A stretch of 64,000 bases of DNA from PALSA-693 sp963781155 (GCA_963781155.1 CAWAEC010000011.1:558001-622000); one strand, 5' to 3'. Positions 9,044 to 18,975 are shown, counted from the first letter of the stretch. Numbers and translations: made by a program. The notes: generated from the sequence alone by a model not told the origin.

Positions 9044-9895
9044 ATGAGCGAGGTCGAGGTGCTGGCCAGCGGCTACGGAACCATTGAGGGCCCGACCGTC
9101 GACGCGGAAGGCGGACTGTACTTTAGCGATGTGGACAACGGGGGCGTCTACCGGCTGACCCCGTCTGGTCACATCGAGCAAATCGTGCCCCGCCGCAAGG
9201 GAGTCGCTGGCCTGTGCCTCCACTCAGACGGTGGCATCGTTGTCGGTGGCCGCGATCTCTGCCACGTCCGCGACGGTCAGAGTCGCATCATATTCGGCCG
9301 TGACGACTATGCCGGCGCCGGCCTCCCTGATGTAACCGGTTTTCAGGATATCCATGCCGACGACCAGGGCCGTATCTTCGCGGGCACGGTGCGCTCGTAT
9401 GACTGGTCCGGACCTCCGAGCAGCCTGCTGCTGGTCACAGGCCAGAAGGAAGTGGCCCTCCTCTACGAGGGCGTAGCGGGAAGTAATGGTCTGGCGCTCG
9501 ATTGGGATCGGCAGCGGCTGTACCACTCATCGAGCTACGACCACGAAATCCTGGTGTCGGACAAGGTTGGTGACCGGGCATACCGGATCGTCAACCGATT
9601 TTCGACGGCTCCACTCGGTGGTATCCCGGACGGGATGGCACTCGATGCCGAGGGTTGTCTCTGGGTGGCGATGTACGGAGCCGGGTGCATCGGCCGCTTT
9701 GCTCCGTCCGGGGAAATTGTCGACCGTCTCCACGTTCCCGCGCATCTGGTCACGAGCGTCTGCTTTGCCGCACCGGACAATCACGACTTGTTCTTCGTCT
9801 CGGCGGACAACACCGCCCGCCCCGATCTTCGGGGATGTGTGTTCAGGACAACCGTCGGCGTCGGCGGTGCAGCCGTCGGGATGGCTCATGTCTAG
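9044..9895 (+). CDS. SMP-30/gluconolactonase-family protein
   Basis: The 283-residue protein is a six-bladed beta-propeller of the SMP-30/gluconolactonase/LRE family. Visible are EGPTVDAEGGLYFSDVDNGGVYRL, with the metal-binding Glu at the start, SNGLALDWDRQRLYHSSS, and GIPDGMALDAEGCLWVAMYGAG, with the conserved Asp. Members hydrolyse sugar or aromatic lactones with a divalent metal. It starts with ATG 9044 after GACCGAGGTGA and ends at a strong terminator. The substrate cannot be deduced. Confidence 0.9.
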   Translation: MSEVEVLASGYGTIEGPTVDAEGGLYFSDVDNGGVYRLTPSGHIEQIVPRRKGVAGLCLHSDGGIVVGGRDLCHVRDGQSRIIFGRDDYAGAGLPDVTGFQDIHADDQGRIFAGTVRSYDWSGPPSSLLLVTGQKEVALLYEGVAGSNGLALDWDRQRLYHSSSYDHEILVSDKVGDRAYRIVNRFSTAPLGGIPDGMALDAEGCLWVAMYGAGCIGRFAPSGEIVDRLHVPAHLVTSVCFAAPDNHDLFFVSADNTARPDLRGCVFRTTVGVGGAAVGMAHV

Positions 9896-9926
9896 GTCAC
9901 GATTGCGCCCGCCAGGTCCGACCAAA

Positions 9927-9952
9927 TAGCGCCACCCACGAGGGTGGCGCTA
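9927..9952. terminator. Bidirectional rho-independent terminator
   Basis: TAGCGCCACCC (9927-9937) pairs perfectly with GGGTGGCGCTA (9942-9952) over a four-base loop ACGA, giving an 11-bp stem. It lies between convergent genes ending at 9895 and 9979. A T-rich tail (CTTGTTT) follows on the plus strand, so it should stop transcripts from both sides. Confidence 0.85.
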
Positions 9953-9978
9953 CTTGTTTCAGTCTGCGATGCGACGTG

Positions 9979-11235
9979 CTACGCGTGTCGGGTCTGCTGG
10001 TGACCGGGGTGAGTCGAGTTCCAGGGCAAGAGGTAAGCGCGGTAGGTATTCACGCCAGCGGGGAACTGGGCGTTGAACAAGAGGACGCCCCGGGGGCTGA
10101 ACTCTGAAATGTAGGGAAGAATCCCCCATCCGACGAACAGGTCACGGCCGAGCGTCGTTTGGGCGTTGCCTTGAGATGAAGCTACTAATTCTTCGGGTTG
10201 ATCATCAGAGGAGATAAGGGTGGCGGTGGCCCGGCTGAAGTCGAGTTGCACAGTGACAGCACGGGTGTAGGGCAGCTCCGGGATGCCGGAAGACTCGTTG
10301 TCGAAGAAGGTGTATCGGCCGTTGCCGAGGGCTTCGGGGTCGTGTTGCCAGGCAAAGATCTCGCCGGCATTGTCGAGGGTCTGTCCCGGGGCGGCCTGCA
10401 AGGTGAATGTGCTGTCTTTGCCGCCGAGCTGCCAGAGGATCTGCCCGCTCCGGAGGCTGACTTCGTAAGTGGTCCAAGTATCCCGGGCGTCGATCAGCAG
10501 GTTGCCGTTAGTGTCGAGATGGACGGCATTGATATGGAACCAGTCCCACGGGGTTGCAGCCGACGTCGGCAAGGGCTGCTCGCTCTGACTGAAGGGGACG
10601 TGGTCCGCGCTGTTCCATTCGAACAGCACCTTTCCGGTGCGGATATCGACTTCTTGAACGACGCCGTTAATGACCGTCTGATCGGCGGGGCCGCCAATGG
10701 AGGTCAGGTCGGCCGTGGCGGTGGTATACGAGAGGATGAGCGCGGTGTTCCAGGGTGTGATGAGAAACTCGTGGCCGTCCGCGGACAGCCCGTTGCCTGC
10801 GTTCATGGCCGCGATCTGCTGATAGTGGTCGTTGTAGATGTAGTCGGTCCCACTGGACAGTCCACCCAGACCTGTCCCTTGCCACCACGTGAGCACGGGT
10901 TGGCCGTCGTAGCGTTGGGTGCGGAAATCCGAGGCCGTCTCATTTGCGGGGATGGGATGGAACCACACCACCTTGCCGTCCGGCGCCAGGATCTCCGGAC
11001 CGTTGGCGTAAGTACCGGTGTCACCCGTGGGGGTAATGAAGACGTCGCCTGGACCAACCGGGCCGTTGTGGGTCAGGAAGGTTACCGGCGACGGGGTCAG
11101 GGCGGCTGCGGCGGCGCCGGTCGTAGCGGTCAGGGGGAGGACGAATGCGGCTGCCGTGGCCAGTCCGGCTACCGCGAGCCAACGGCTTCGAGCTGCTCCG
11201 CGCCGGGGCGCGTGTAAACCAGCCATGCTGGGCAT
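9979..11235 (-). CDS. Secreted arylsulfotransferase-like protein (ASST family)
   Basis: The 418-residue protein has a signal peptide (RSRWLAVAGLATAAAFVLPL with Ala-rich cleavage region at about 40-46). Its body resembles Arylsulfotran_2 / ASST beta-propellers: GPEILAPDGKVVWFHP, GHEFLITPWNTALI, DWFHINAVHLDTNGNLLIDARDTWTTYEV and ILWQLGG. The His in FHINA and the later WQHDPEAL match positions of conserved family histidines. Bacterial ASSTs move sulfate between phenols in the periplasm, but many actinobacterial homologues have no assigned reaction. The start is the first of two nearby ATGs, nine bases after a GAGAG site. Confidence 0.82.
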   Translation of the reverse strand: MPSMAGLHAPRRGAARSRWLAVAGLATAAAFVLPLTATTGAAAAALTPSPVTFLTHNGPVGPGDVFITPTGDTGTYANGPEILAPDGKVVWFHPIPANETASDFRTQRYDGQPVLTWWQGTGLGGLSSGTDYIYNDHYQQIAAMNAGNGLSADGHEFLITPWNTALILSYTTATADLTSIGGPADQTVINGVVQEVDIRTGKVLFEWNSADHVPFSQSEQPLPTSAATPWDWFHINAVHLDTNGNLLIDARDTWTTYEVSLRSGQILWQLGGKDSTFTLQAAPGQTLDNAGEIFAWQHDPEALGNGRYTFFDNESSGIPELPYTRAVTVQLDFSRATATLISSDDQPEELVASSQGNAQTTLGRDLFVGWGILPYISEFSPRGVLLFNAQFPAGVNTYRAYLLPWNSTHPGHQQTRHA

Positions 11236-11701
11236 GGGATGTGCTCTCTTTCCTAGAGGGGTTTGTCGAGGGGAGGTGATACCGGCGAGGCCGGCCGGAA
11301 CAACGCTAACGATCTATTCCTATAAAGTCAATGATGTTAGTCATCTATCTCACCGACTCATCTCGACGGTGCCTCGCGGTAAGTCCGGACCCGGCCGAGC
11401 AACCGTCGTCGGAGTATCGGCATACCGCCCCCTCACCGTTGGAATGGCAGGACGCGCGGTGGAAGGCCAAGCCGTCGACGACCGGCACACCGTCGACCGT
11501 CGGTGGTGGGCGACTGAGAACCCGTGTCGGGGCCCCTGCAGAGGCAGAGCCGATATGGGGTGCTGGAGCAGCACGGCCCGACAGGCGGCCGCGACACTCC
11601 GAAGGCACAGCACGGAACGTCGCTCCAGCAGTCTCTGTTAGCTTCGGTGTGACTGCTGACTTGTGCTGATTTTCATGCTATCTGGACGTAGAGCTGTGGC
11701 C
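11236..11701. other. Intergenic stretch
   Basis: This is the upstream region of the ASST-like gene and of the following ALDH remnant. An AT-richer patch at about 11305-11345 could hold promoter elements. I see no gene or repeat. Confidence 0.5.
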
Positions 11702-12393
11702 GTGCTCGAGGTCAACCGCAGCGTCTTGCCCGATCCCGGATTCTTGATCGGTGGGGAGAAGATCACCTCGGGCACCGACGAGCCCTACTCGCACCGCTAT
11801 GCCGCCAATGGCCAGGTGACCAACGTGGTGCCGATGGCGGGAGCGAAGGACGTCGACGCCGCGGTCATTGCAGCCCGCAAGGCCTTCCCGGGGTGGAAGC
11901 GCATGCCCGGAAACGAGCGTCGCCGCTTGATGATCGAGTATGCCCAGAAGCTACGGACCCTCGACGAGGAACTCCGCCAGTTGCAGACCGCGGAAAACGG
12001 GCAGACCGAATGGGCGGGGATCTGGCCGATGGTTACTTCATCCGCCCAACCATCTTTGACGGCCTACCCAATGACGCAGAGCGGAGCACCCGCGAAATAT
12101 TCGGACCCGTTCAATCCTTCCAGCGATTCGAGACCGAGCAGGAAGCCATCGCCCTCGCCAACGACACCGACTACGGCCTGGCGGCGTGGGTCGAAACCAC
12201 ACATCTCGGGCGGGCGCACCGGCTGGCCCGAGACCTCGAAGCGAGCACCGTCTGGATCAACGGCTTCTTCGACCTGCCCGTCGGCGCACCCTTCGGAGGG
12301 GTCAAGAAATCCGGCTTCGGTCGGCTCGGCGGAAGCTATGCCATCGCCGAGTTCACGCAAACCAAGAATGTGTGGTTCCCGATCGGGCAGTAG
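11702..12393 (+). pseudogene. Aldehyde dehydrogenase with internal deletion
   Basis: The first frame gives an ALDH N terminus (FLIGGEKITSGTDEPYSH, AAVIAARKAFPGWKRMPGNERRRLM, LRQLQTAENGQ). It then jumps within a few bases to another frame with the C terminus (GYFIRPTIFDGLPND, REIFGPVQSFQRF, GLAAWVETTHLGRAHRLA, APFGGVKKSGFGRLGG). Roughly 250 central residues are missing, including the catalytic Cys and Glu. The junction lies near 12015-12025. The protein would be inactive. The two halves fit one ancestral gene of a typical 480-residue ALDH. Confidence 0.8.
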
Positions 12394-12611
12394 CGGCTCA
12401 GTCGCGAGACTGCGCCGTCGGGACAATAAGGGATGCAACCGGAGACTTCGAGCGTCTGGCAGCTCCGTGTCAACGACGCCAGATCGACACGCACATCTGT
12501 CCAGAGCTACTGTGAGCTTCGTGCCGCGACAGGGCGGCGAGACCGAGTCATCGGAGGTCGGGCGCTGTCTTTGAGCGCCGGATCAGGCGCAATTTGAGGA
12601 AGGAAGGAAGC

Positions 12612-14112
12612 ATGGCAACGACTGAGACGACGTCGCAGACAGGCGAGCTGCGGATGCTTATCGACGGGAAACTGGTGGAGGCAACGTCCGGCAAGACCTT
12701 CGAGAACATCAACCCTGCCACCGAGGAAGTGCTAGGGGTCGTCGCAGACGCCGGCCACGAGGACATGGACGCCGCCATCGCCGCCGCCCGCCGGGCGTTC
12801 GACGAGACCGACTGGGCCACCAACAAGGATCTGCGTAAAGCGATCGCTCCTTCAGCTCCAGGCCGCCTTGGAGGAAGAGCGGGAGCTACTGCGAGCTGAA
12901 CTCATCGCCGAGGTCGGCGCCCCTGTGCTCCTCACGTACGGCCCCCAGCTCGACGCACCCCTAGCCGAAGGGCTGACCTGGCCTGCTGAGTTCATCGACC
13001 AATTCGCGTGGGAACGTGATCTGCGGGAGGGTCACGCGTTCGGATCCCGGAGCTGGCGCAAGGTCACGAAGGAGGCCGCCGGGCGTGGTCGGAGCGATCG
13101 TCCCTTGGAACTATCCGTTCGAAGTGACGATCAACAAGCTCGGCCCATCGCTCGCCACGGGGAACACGGTGATCCTCAAGGCCGCCCCAAATACCCCTTG
13201 GAACGCGACCCGCATCGGCCGCCTCGTCGCCGAGAAGACCGACATTCCCGCCGGCGTTCTCCAGGTGATCACCACCTCCGACAACAACGTCGCCGAGGAT
13301 CTTGTCATCGATCCGCGCGTCGACCTCATCTCCTTCACCGGTTCGACCGCCGTCGGTCGCCGGATCATGGAGAAGGGTGCGCCCACCCTCAAACGACTCT
13401 TCCTCGAGCTCGGGGGCAAGTCGGCCGACATCATCCTCGACGACACCGACTTCGAAGCCAAGCTCTCGATGGCCTGGACGATCTGCTCCCACGGCGGCCA
13501 AGGCTGCGTGATGCTGACCCGAATGCTGCTCCCCCGCTCCCGCTACGAAGAGGGCGTGGCGATCGTCGAAGCGGGCTTCCGCAACGTCCCCTACGGCGAC
13601 CCGACGAACCCGGCCAACATCCAGGGTCCGCAAATCAGCGCCCTCCAGCGCGAGCGGGTACTCGGTTACATCGAGAAGGGCAAGGCGGAGGGCGCTCGCC
13701 TGGTCGTGGGCGGCGGCCGGCCAGCCCACCTCGAAAAAGGGCTTCTTCGTAGAGCCCACACTCTTCGCCGACGTCGACAACTCGATGACCATCGCCCGCG
13801 AAGAGATCTTCGGACCGGTCCTGGTCATCGTCCCGTTCGAGGATGACGACGACGCCGTGCGCATCGCCAACGACAACCAGTACGGCCTCGGGGTAGGGGT
13901 CACCTCCGCCTCCGAGGAGCGAGCCATGGCGGTGGCGCCGCCGGGTCCGCGCCGGCACGGTCGGCGTAAATGGCGGTGTCTGGTACGGCGCCGACGCCCC
14001 CTTCGGCGGATACAAGGCCAGCGGCGTCGGCCGCCAGAACGGCATCGAAGGGTTCGAACAGTACACCGAGACCAAGACCTACGCCGGCGGTCTGCCTCCC
14101 GCGGAGGGCTGA
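12612..14112 (+). pseudogene. Aldehyde dehydrogenase with multiple frameshifts
   Basis: ATG 12612 follows an AAGGAAGGAAG site. The first frame reads LIDGKLVEATSGKTFENINPATEEVLG. A second frame carries LLRAELIAEVGAPVLLTYGPQLDAP, a third GVVGAIVPWNYPFEVTINKLGPSLATG, FTGSTAVGRR, LELGGKSADIIL and SHGGQGCVMLTRM (the catalytic Cys is present), a fourth REEIFGPVLVIVPFEDDDDAV, and a fifth APFGGYKASGVGRQNGIEGFEQYTETK, to the stop at 14112. At least four indels split a gene of otherwise full length (about 490 codons). It resembles the family using a GQGC catalytic motif. The order of frames is collinear, so this is one decayed gene or one badly sequenced gene. Confidence 0.82.
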
Positions 14113-14378
14113 CCCCGGAGGTCCCAATGCTAGTACGCTCGCCGGTTCCGATCCGGGCGGGGCAGTCCGGAAGCGAGTAGGAGGGGCAGCAGTGCGAAGC
14201 TGGATGGGCCACTGGCGGCGCGTCGCGGACTTGGGTCGTGGTCTGGGAGTATTTGCCTTGTCGCAGTGGCCTGCGGTAGCACCACGTCCCGTCAGGGTCC
14301 GCCGAGGGCGGCAGATGCCGTACGCGTAGCCAACTGCTCTCCCATCTCCAAAAGGGCAGCTGTTTCCGGGTCCTCGGA

Positions 14379-14501
14379 TGTTGGTGGCCAGCAGAAACTG
14401 CCCAGTGGCGGCCAGCGAGTCCGCAGTGACGACACCCACTCTCAGTTAGGCCGCACGACGACATGGAGCCGGGTAAGTGACGCCGATCGCCGACTCGGTG
14501 T
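14379..14501. repeat. Dispersed repeat, copy 1
   Basis: About 120 bases here recur at 41673-41793 in the same orientation with a few substitutions and short indels. Shared blocks include GGCCAGCAGAAACTGCCCA, GCGAGTCCGCAGTGACGAC and GAGCCGGGTAAGTGACGCC. This copy lies between the broken ALDH gene and the methyltransferase gene. It is probably an end of a mobile element. Confidence 0.8.
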
Positions 14502-14631
14502 CAATGGCTCTAACTGCGAAATATCTTGCCCGGCGCGCCTTCTGTCGCGCCGACGGACATCTCAGCCAGATCTTGGATCGGCAACCAGTGGCACGAGCAC
14601 TGGAACCGCCGCCACAACCTTCCAGGCTGTG

Positions 14632-16071
14632 TTAGCCCAGGGGCAAGGTGTAGGGACTTGATCCGTAGATGGCGAACCAGCCGACGCCCTCGCTCACTAG
14701 GTCAAACTCCACCGCCGACGACTTCAGTGACTCGATGCTGTCGCGCGGGATCTCCAGCATCAATGGGATGTCGCGCCACTCGCCGGGGGCGACGCCTTCA
14801 CCGGGGATTGACAGATCACCCAGGTTGCGGGTCTTTTCACCTTGGCTGTTTAATCGCATCCCTAGCCTGACGGCGCCAATGCCGGCACCGGATGGGAGCC
14901 AGCGGCCTGTCCCAGTGTTGGTGGCGCGGCATACTCCAGTGATCACCAACGTTCCCGACGTGTCGGTATTGTCGATAGTTAGGTCGGTCATCTGCAGTTC
15001 GCAGCGCAACAGCAGAGCGTCCCGGCTGTCGGGCTCTATCTGGCCCTGTTTCTTGAGGACGAACATGCGCCGGTTGCGGTGTGAGATACGCAGATGATCA
15101 GGGAGTGTCGTCGGCTGCCCGCGCAGGAACGCCTCGAACTCCGGGAGTGAGCACCAGTAGGTGTCGGCGTCGAAGATGGCCATCTTGATGTCGTCGAACC
15201 CGGCTGCCTGGGCCCAGCCGGCGATGTCTTCCATGAGAATGTTGTTCTCCAGGACGCCGAAGTTTCGCATCTCGAACTGTGACTGTCTCGACGTTGAGTG
15301 ATCGGGTCCGGGCTCGGAGAAGCCTGCTAGTCCGCCTGGGATAAGGACTCGTCCCATCTCCGCTAGCACCGTTTGCGGGTTGGGGACGTGATGAAAGGCG
15401 TCGAAGCACACGGTTACGTCGATGCTGTTGTCGTCCAGGTCGAAGTGGCGGCCATCGAACAGACAAAACTCCGGGGTGCCGACAAAGCCGAAGAGCGGGC
15501 TCCGCTCAAACGATCGCTTGCCGATCTCCAGGGCCGATGGTGAGACATCCATGGCCACCACCTGGCAGCCGAGTTGGGCCAGGAGGCGGCTTGTCCAGCA
15601 AGTGCCCGCCCCGAAGTCCAGGACTCGGGCGCCGGGCAGAGGTCTCAAGCCACGCAGGAGTGTGCCGAAGCTGATAAGCAGTTCGGGGGCTTCGACCACG
15701 TTGGATACCGGCTTGGCGAGCAGAGTGTCGGGATAGTCCAACGCTGGCCGGAAGTACCGATCAGCCGTCTCGGTAAGCGCTTCAATGCTAGTTGAGCGGA
15801 TCAACTCGGACACGTCGATGAATTGCGCCGAGGACTCCGGTAAGGTTTCGCTTACTTCACCCTCGGATTCAGGTCTCATCTGGCACCACAACCGGTTGCG
15901 AAACTCCTCTGACCGGATGAGTTCGGCGCACAGGTCGAGCAACGACAAGTCAACCCGACGCAGCCGGGGGAGGAATGTGTCACGGCCACTGGGATCGGGT
16001 GCTCGGCCGAGCACCAGTTGGTACGCCGCGTTCAGCTGCACCTCCGCGTCACTTGCATCCAGGGCACTCAT
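14632..16071 (-). CDS. DUF4214-SAM methyltransferase fusion protein
   Basis: The 479-residue protein has three parts. Residues 10-60 resemble DUF4214 (YQLVLGRAPDPSGRDTFLPRL, LIRSEEFRNRL), a module seen in surface-polysaccharide and S-layer-linked proteins. Residues 145-260 are a class I methyltransferase: motif I VLDFGAGTCWTSRLL, then VVAMDVSPSALEIGKR, FDAFHHVPNPQTVLAEMGRVLIPGG. The last 120 residues form a beta-rich domain (GTLVITGVCRATNTGTGRWLP, PGEWRDIPLMLEIP) like the CBM-like domain of glycan-modifying enzymes. ATG 16071 is chosen because DUF4214 homology starts just after it; the frame is open to 16230. It may methylate a sugar of a surface glycan. Confidence 0.83.
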   Translation of the reverse strand: MSALDASDAEVQLNAAYQLVLGRAPDPSGRDTFLPRLRRVDLSLLDLCAELIRSEEFRNRLWCQMRPESEGEVSETLPESSAQFIDVSELIRSTSIEALTETADRYFRPALDYPDTLLAKPVSNVVEAPELLISFGTLLRGLRPLPGARVLDFGAGTCWTSRLLAQLGCQVVAMDVSPSALEIGKRSFERSPLFGFVGTPEFCLFDGRHFDLDDNSIDVTVCFDAFHHVPNPQTVLAEMGRVLIPGGLAGFSEPGPDHSTSRQSQFEMRNFGVLENNILMEDIAGWAQAAGFDDIKMAIFDADTYWCSLPEFEAFLRGQPTTLPDHLRISHRNRRMFVLKKQGQIEPDSRDALLLRCELQMTDLTIDNTDTSGTLVITGVCRATNTGTGRWLPSGAGIGAVRLGMRLNSQGEKTRNLGDLSIPGEGVAPGEWRDIPLMLEIPRDSIESLKSSAVEFDLVSEGVGWFAIYGSSPYTLPLG

Positions 16072-16728
16072 CGGCCCACCCGAGGACCCAGTTCGAATCG
16101 ACGAGCGCACACGAGTTGGCCAGCTTGGACGGCGTGTGGGACTCCCATCAGAGCCAAACTTAGCTCGCGGGGCCGACCCTGGCTCGCAACCGCGAAGATC
16201 CGCATTACGAGTCCAGAGAGCCGGCGACACCTCCTACGGCCAGTCCAACCACCAACGGGCCAGAACATCCAATCCGCACCACAGCCCCAGGCTGCGTTCT
16301 TTCAATTTCGGCCGAGCAGATCAGACGGCTACGGGCGTCGCCGCACAGCGAGGATGCGATCCCGACGACCGCTCTCGGTGGCGAGGTGGCGGCCAGCGGG
16401 CAGTTGTTGTTGTCCGCCGGTGGGCAGATCTTGATGGCCGCCCACACCCGGACCCGCCCCGGGCTTCCAGTCCGCCGCTGGGTAGCGTCCCACCCACCCA
16501 GCTTGGGTCACGTAGAGCTGCGCGCCGCATATAGGACTGGTGGCATCGCGCGGACCATCGAAGCTCACCGTGGTCGGCGGTCGCGACAGGGCTTTTCTGT
16601 CAAGATGCGTTCGATCACATGGGCGCGGTCCTATCCGAGCCCGGAGGATTCGCACTGGGTCGTCGTGCGCAGATTGGGCGTACACGGGCTCTCGTTCGGG
16701 CTTATTGTGTGGCACGACGGGAGGCCAC
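16072..16728. other. Intergenic stretch between divergent genes
   Basis: I see no coding signal on either strand beyond chance open frames. The region should contain promoters for the divergent genes on each side. Confidence 0.45.
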
Positions 16729-17649
16729 ATGTTCGGAAGCAAGCATCGGGCCGAGAAGAAGGCGGCGGAGGCGGCAGCGAAGCAGGCCCTGGCCCAGGCT
16801 GTACTTCGTGACACACTGGTCAAGCTGATCGCCCAGGCCGAAGGCCAGGAGGCCTCGGACCCGGATTGGCCGCTGGTGCTCACGCCGGGTGAGCGGTTGG
16901 TGTCCACCGTCCAGGGTGGCGGGCTGTTTGAGCCTCGGCGCGGGCCGGGGCACTACTCGGGCCGATCTGCCGGGGTGTCGGTCCCCGTGCCCGACACCCG
17001 ACTTCGGGTACGGGTGGGTAAGTCGGCAGGCACGTTCGTGCAAGGCGCCGAAACTCCTACCCTCATCGACACCGGCAACATCAGCATCACCACCCAACGG
17101 ATCGTGTTCCAGGGCGACAAGTACACCCGAGAGTGGGACTACTCCAAGCTCATCGGGCTCATCCACTACTCCGACAAGCCCACGACCGCCATTCAAGTCT
17201 CGAACCGGGAGAAAACCTCCGGGATCGTCTATGCCGGAGTGAACTCCACCGAGCCGGTTCGACTGGCCATGACCGTGGCCATCGCCATCTACCGAGGCGA
17301 GACGGAGGAGACAATCAAGGAGGTACGCGACGAGTTAGCGAAGCTCGATGGGACAGCACCCGCTTCCACTCGGTCAAGTCCCGATGCGGGTCTGACTCCA
17401 GCGCATACGGAGCAGACCGACGGTGGCGGCCAGAGTCCGACGCCTGAGGCGACGAGGGCCCAGTCTTCCATGCAGACAGGTAGGTCGTCTTCGACCCAGA
17501 CCCCTTCGTCAAGCTCACCGCCACCTGAGTGGGCACCGGATCCGAGTGGCCGACATCAGTGGCGTTACTGGGACGGGAGCAGCTGGACCGACGACGTGGC
17601 CGACAACGATCAGCGGTCTCGCGACCCGCTGGGAGACCATCCATCATGA
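16729..17649 (+). CDS. DUF2510-containing hypothetical protein
   Basis: The 306-residue protein starts MFGSKHRAEKKAAEAAAKQ, a charged helix. A folded domain (about 40-215) follows, with LVLTPGERLVSTVQGGGLFE and TLIDTGNISITTQRIVFQGDKYTREWDYSKLIGLIHY, which resembles a PH-like or SHOCT-neighbour 'short tail' domain. Then come a Ser/Thr/Pro-rich linker (about 225-275) and a DUF2510 motif at the C terminus, WAPDPSGRHQWRYWDGSSWT. The usual order puts DUF2510 at the N terminus, so its terminal position is less common. ATG 16729 has a CGGGAGG site; the upstream extension is not conserved-looking. It is cytoplasmic and of unknown role. Confidence 0.8.
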   Translation: MFGSKHRAEKKAAEAAAKQALAQAVLRDTLVKLIAQAEGQEASDPDWPLVLTPGERLVSTVQGGGLFEPRRGPGHYSGRSAGVSVPVPDTRLRVRVGKSAGTFVQGAETPTLIDTGNISITTQRIVFQGDKYTREWDYSKLIGLIHYSDKPTTAIQVSNREKTSGIVYAGVNSTEPVRLAMTVAIAIYRGETEETIKEVRDELAKLDGTAPASTRSSPDAGLTPAHTEQTDGGGQSPTPEATRAQSSMQTGRSSSTQTPSSSSPPPEWAPDPSGRHQWRYWDGSSWTDDVADNDQRSRDPLGDHPS

Positions 17650-18040
17650 CCGTTGGGAGCAAACACGAGTCATCCGGACTGATGGCGGGGAATCCGTGGT
17701 GTGGGACGAGCTCATTAGCCCCTCCCCCTTCGAGATCACGGTCCGCCGACCCATCGTGGCCGCCTGACCTGGTCCTTCGCACAAATGGGTGCCTCAAGTG
17801 GCCAGGTCGTGGGAAAAGGTCCGCGGCCGACCGTCAGATGCAATCGCGTGCCCGCTCATCCAAGAATCCGAGGCTCTGGATTCGGCAAGTATCGACGCGT
17901 CGGATTGGAGAATCTAGGCATCCGATCTAAGGCGTGACGATCTAGGCATTCGATGTGAATCCACGACCGCGGGTAGGGTCGGAGTTGGCCGGCTCGTTGA
18001 TGATGTTGACGCCAGGGAAGGCAGTCGTCGGAGGCGGGTC
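17650..18040. other. Intergenic stretch with a short direct repeat
   Basis: No complete gene is visible. The minus strand at 17942-18040 reads TAFPGVNIINEPANSDPTRG in good codon use and could be the tail of a lost gene. A short direct repeat lies at 17912-17954. Confidence 0.4.
17912..17954. repeat. Two 15-bp direct repeats
   Basis: ATCTAGGCATCCGAT at 17912-17926 recurs as ATCTAGGCATTCGAT at 17940-17954, with one mismatch and starts 28 bases apart. It lies just before an integrase fragment and might be an arm-type or core site. Confidence 0.5.
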
Positions 18041-18400
18041 GGAGAACGCACGCCCCTGCCGGACAGTGTGGCGCAAGCGATGGCCGGTCACCTCGACCAG
18101 GACGGCCCGCACCCCGAACTCGGCTTGGTCTTCACTAACGAATGGGGAAGGCCTATACAGCAGTTTCCGTTTTCGATGATCTTCGCCAATGCACTGCCGC
18201 GGGCCGGGCTCCCCGACTCGCCAACCGCGCATGATCTCCGCCACCTCTACGCCTCGGCGCTCATCCGCTCGGAGGCCTCCATCAAGGTCCTCCAAACGGG
18301 TCGGTCATAGCTCAGCGAAGACAACGCTCGACGGGTACGGGCATCTCTTTTCCCGACGAAGAGGACCGCCGGCTGGGGCCGGCGGCGGCCCGGCCGCCAG
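18041..18400 (+). pseudogene. Tyrosine recombinase (phage-type integrase), 3' fragment
   Basis: One frame encodes RTPLPDSVAQAMAGHLDQ, GLVFTNEWGRPIQQ and PTAHDLRHLYASALIRSEASIKVLQT, which holds the catalytic HxxR box. It ends at 18310, and an adjacent frame continues VGHSSAKTTLDGYGHLFS, with the second conserved His and the region of the nucleophilic Tyr. This is the C-terminal catalytic half of a phage-type integrase with a frameshift near 18297; the N-terminal domains are absent. It marks a former integrative element. Confidence 0.75.
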
Positions 18401-18489
18401 GTTTCGTGGAGGGAATCGCGCCTTGACTGATCAGTGGCCCGGCCGAGTGCCAGTTCGTGGGCCGCCGGCGTCCTCTTGAATTGACAGAT

Positions 18490-18612
18490 GCGACAGAGAA
18501 AAAGGCTGGCCGGGGAGGGTGGGCCTTTCTCTGTCGCAATCCACAGCCTTTCCGAGCGTGGCGACGCGACAGAGAAAGGAATTCTCCGGCGCTGCGGGGC
18601 CTTCACTGTCGC
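18490..18612. repeat. Two tandem inverted-repeat units with a shared 12-mer
   Basis: GCGACAGAGAAA at 18490-18501 pairs exactly with TTTCTCTGTCGC at 18526-18537. The same 12-mer recurs in direct orientation at 18566-18577, and a degenerate inverted arm CCTTCACTGTCGC lies at 18600-18612. The two hairpin units are spaced 76 bases apart. Loops are GC-rich and unlike each other. They could be protein-binding sites, terminators or element ends downstream of the integrase fragment. Confidence 0.7.
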
Positions 18613-18975
18613 GACCCGCTATGACGCTGATTCGTGTCACATCAGGCCCTTGGGGCTACAAACCCCACGTCACGGGCTAAATGTCGTAATAGAGCCTAAA
18701 TTGATGGGGGTGGTCCAGGGACCTGCAGGATTTGGCGCGAAGTGGCCGCCGAACAGCCATTTCGGCTCTCGCCAGTTCTCAACGGTTCGGGTCAGTCTTT
18801 AACCTCCTGTGTCACGATCGTGTCACCGAGCGCCGGTCAGAGAGCGCAGAGCCTGCCAGGCGAGGACTCGGCCATGGGCATGTGCACCTCAAAGAGCACG
18901 GCGTGGCCAGTACGGCGCCGTCCGCGAAGGCGATGCTTATTGTCACGTCGGACAAAGCCAGTATGAACTGATGAG
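18613..18975. other. Intergenic stretch
   Basis: I see no supported gene, RNA or repeat here. It separates the inverted repeats from the lipoprotein-like gene. Confidence 0.4.
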
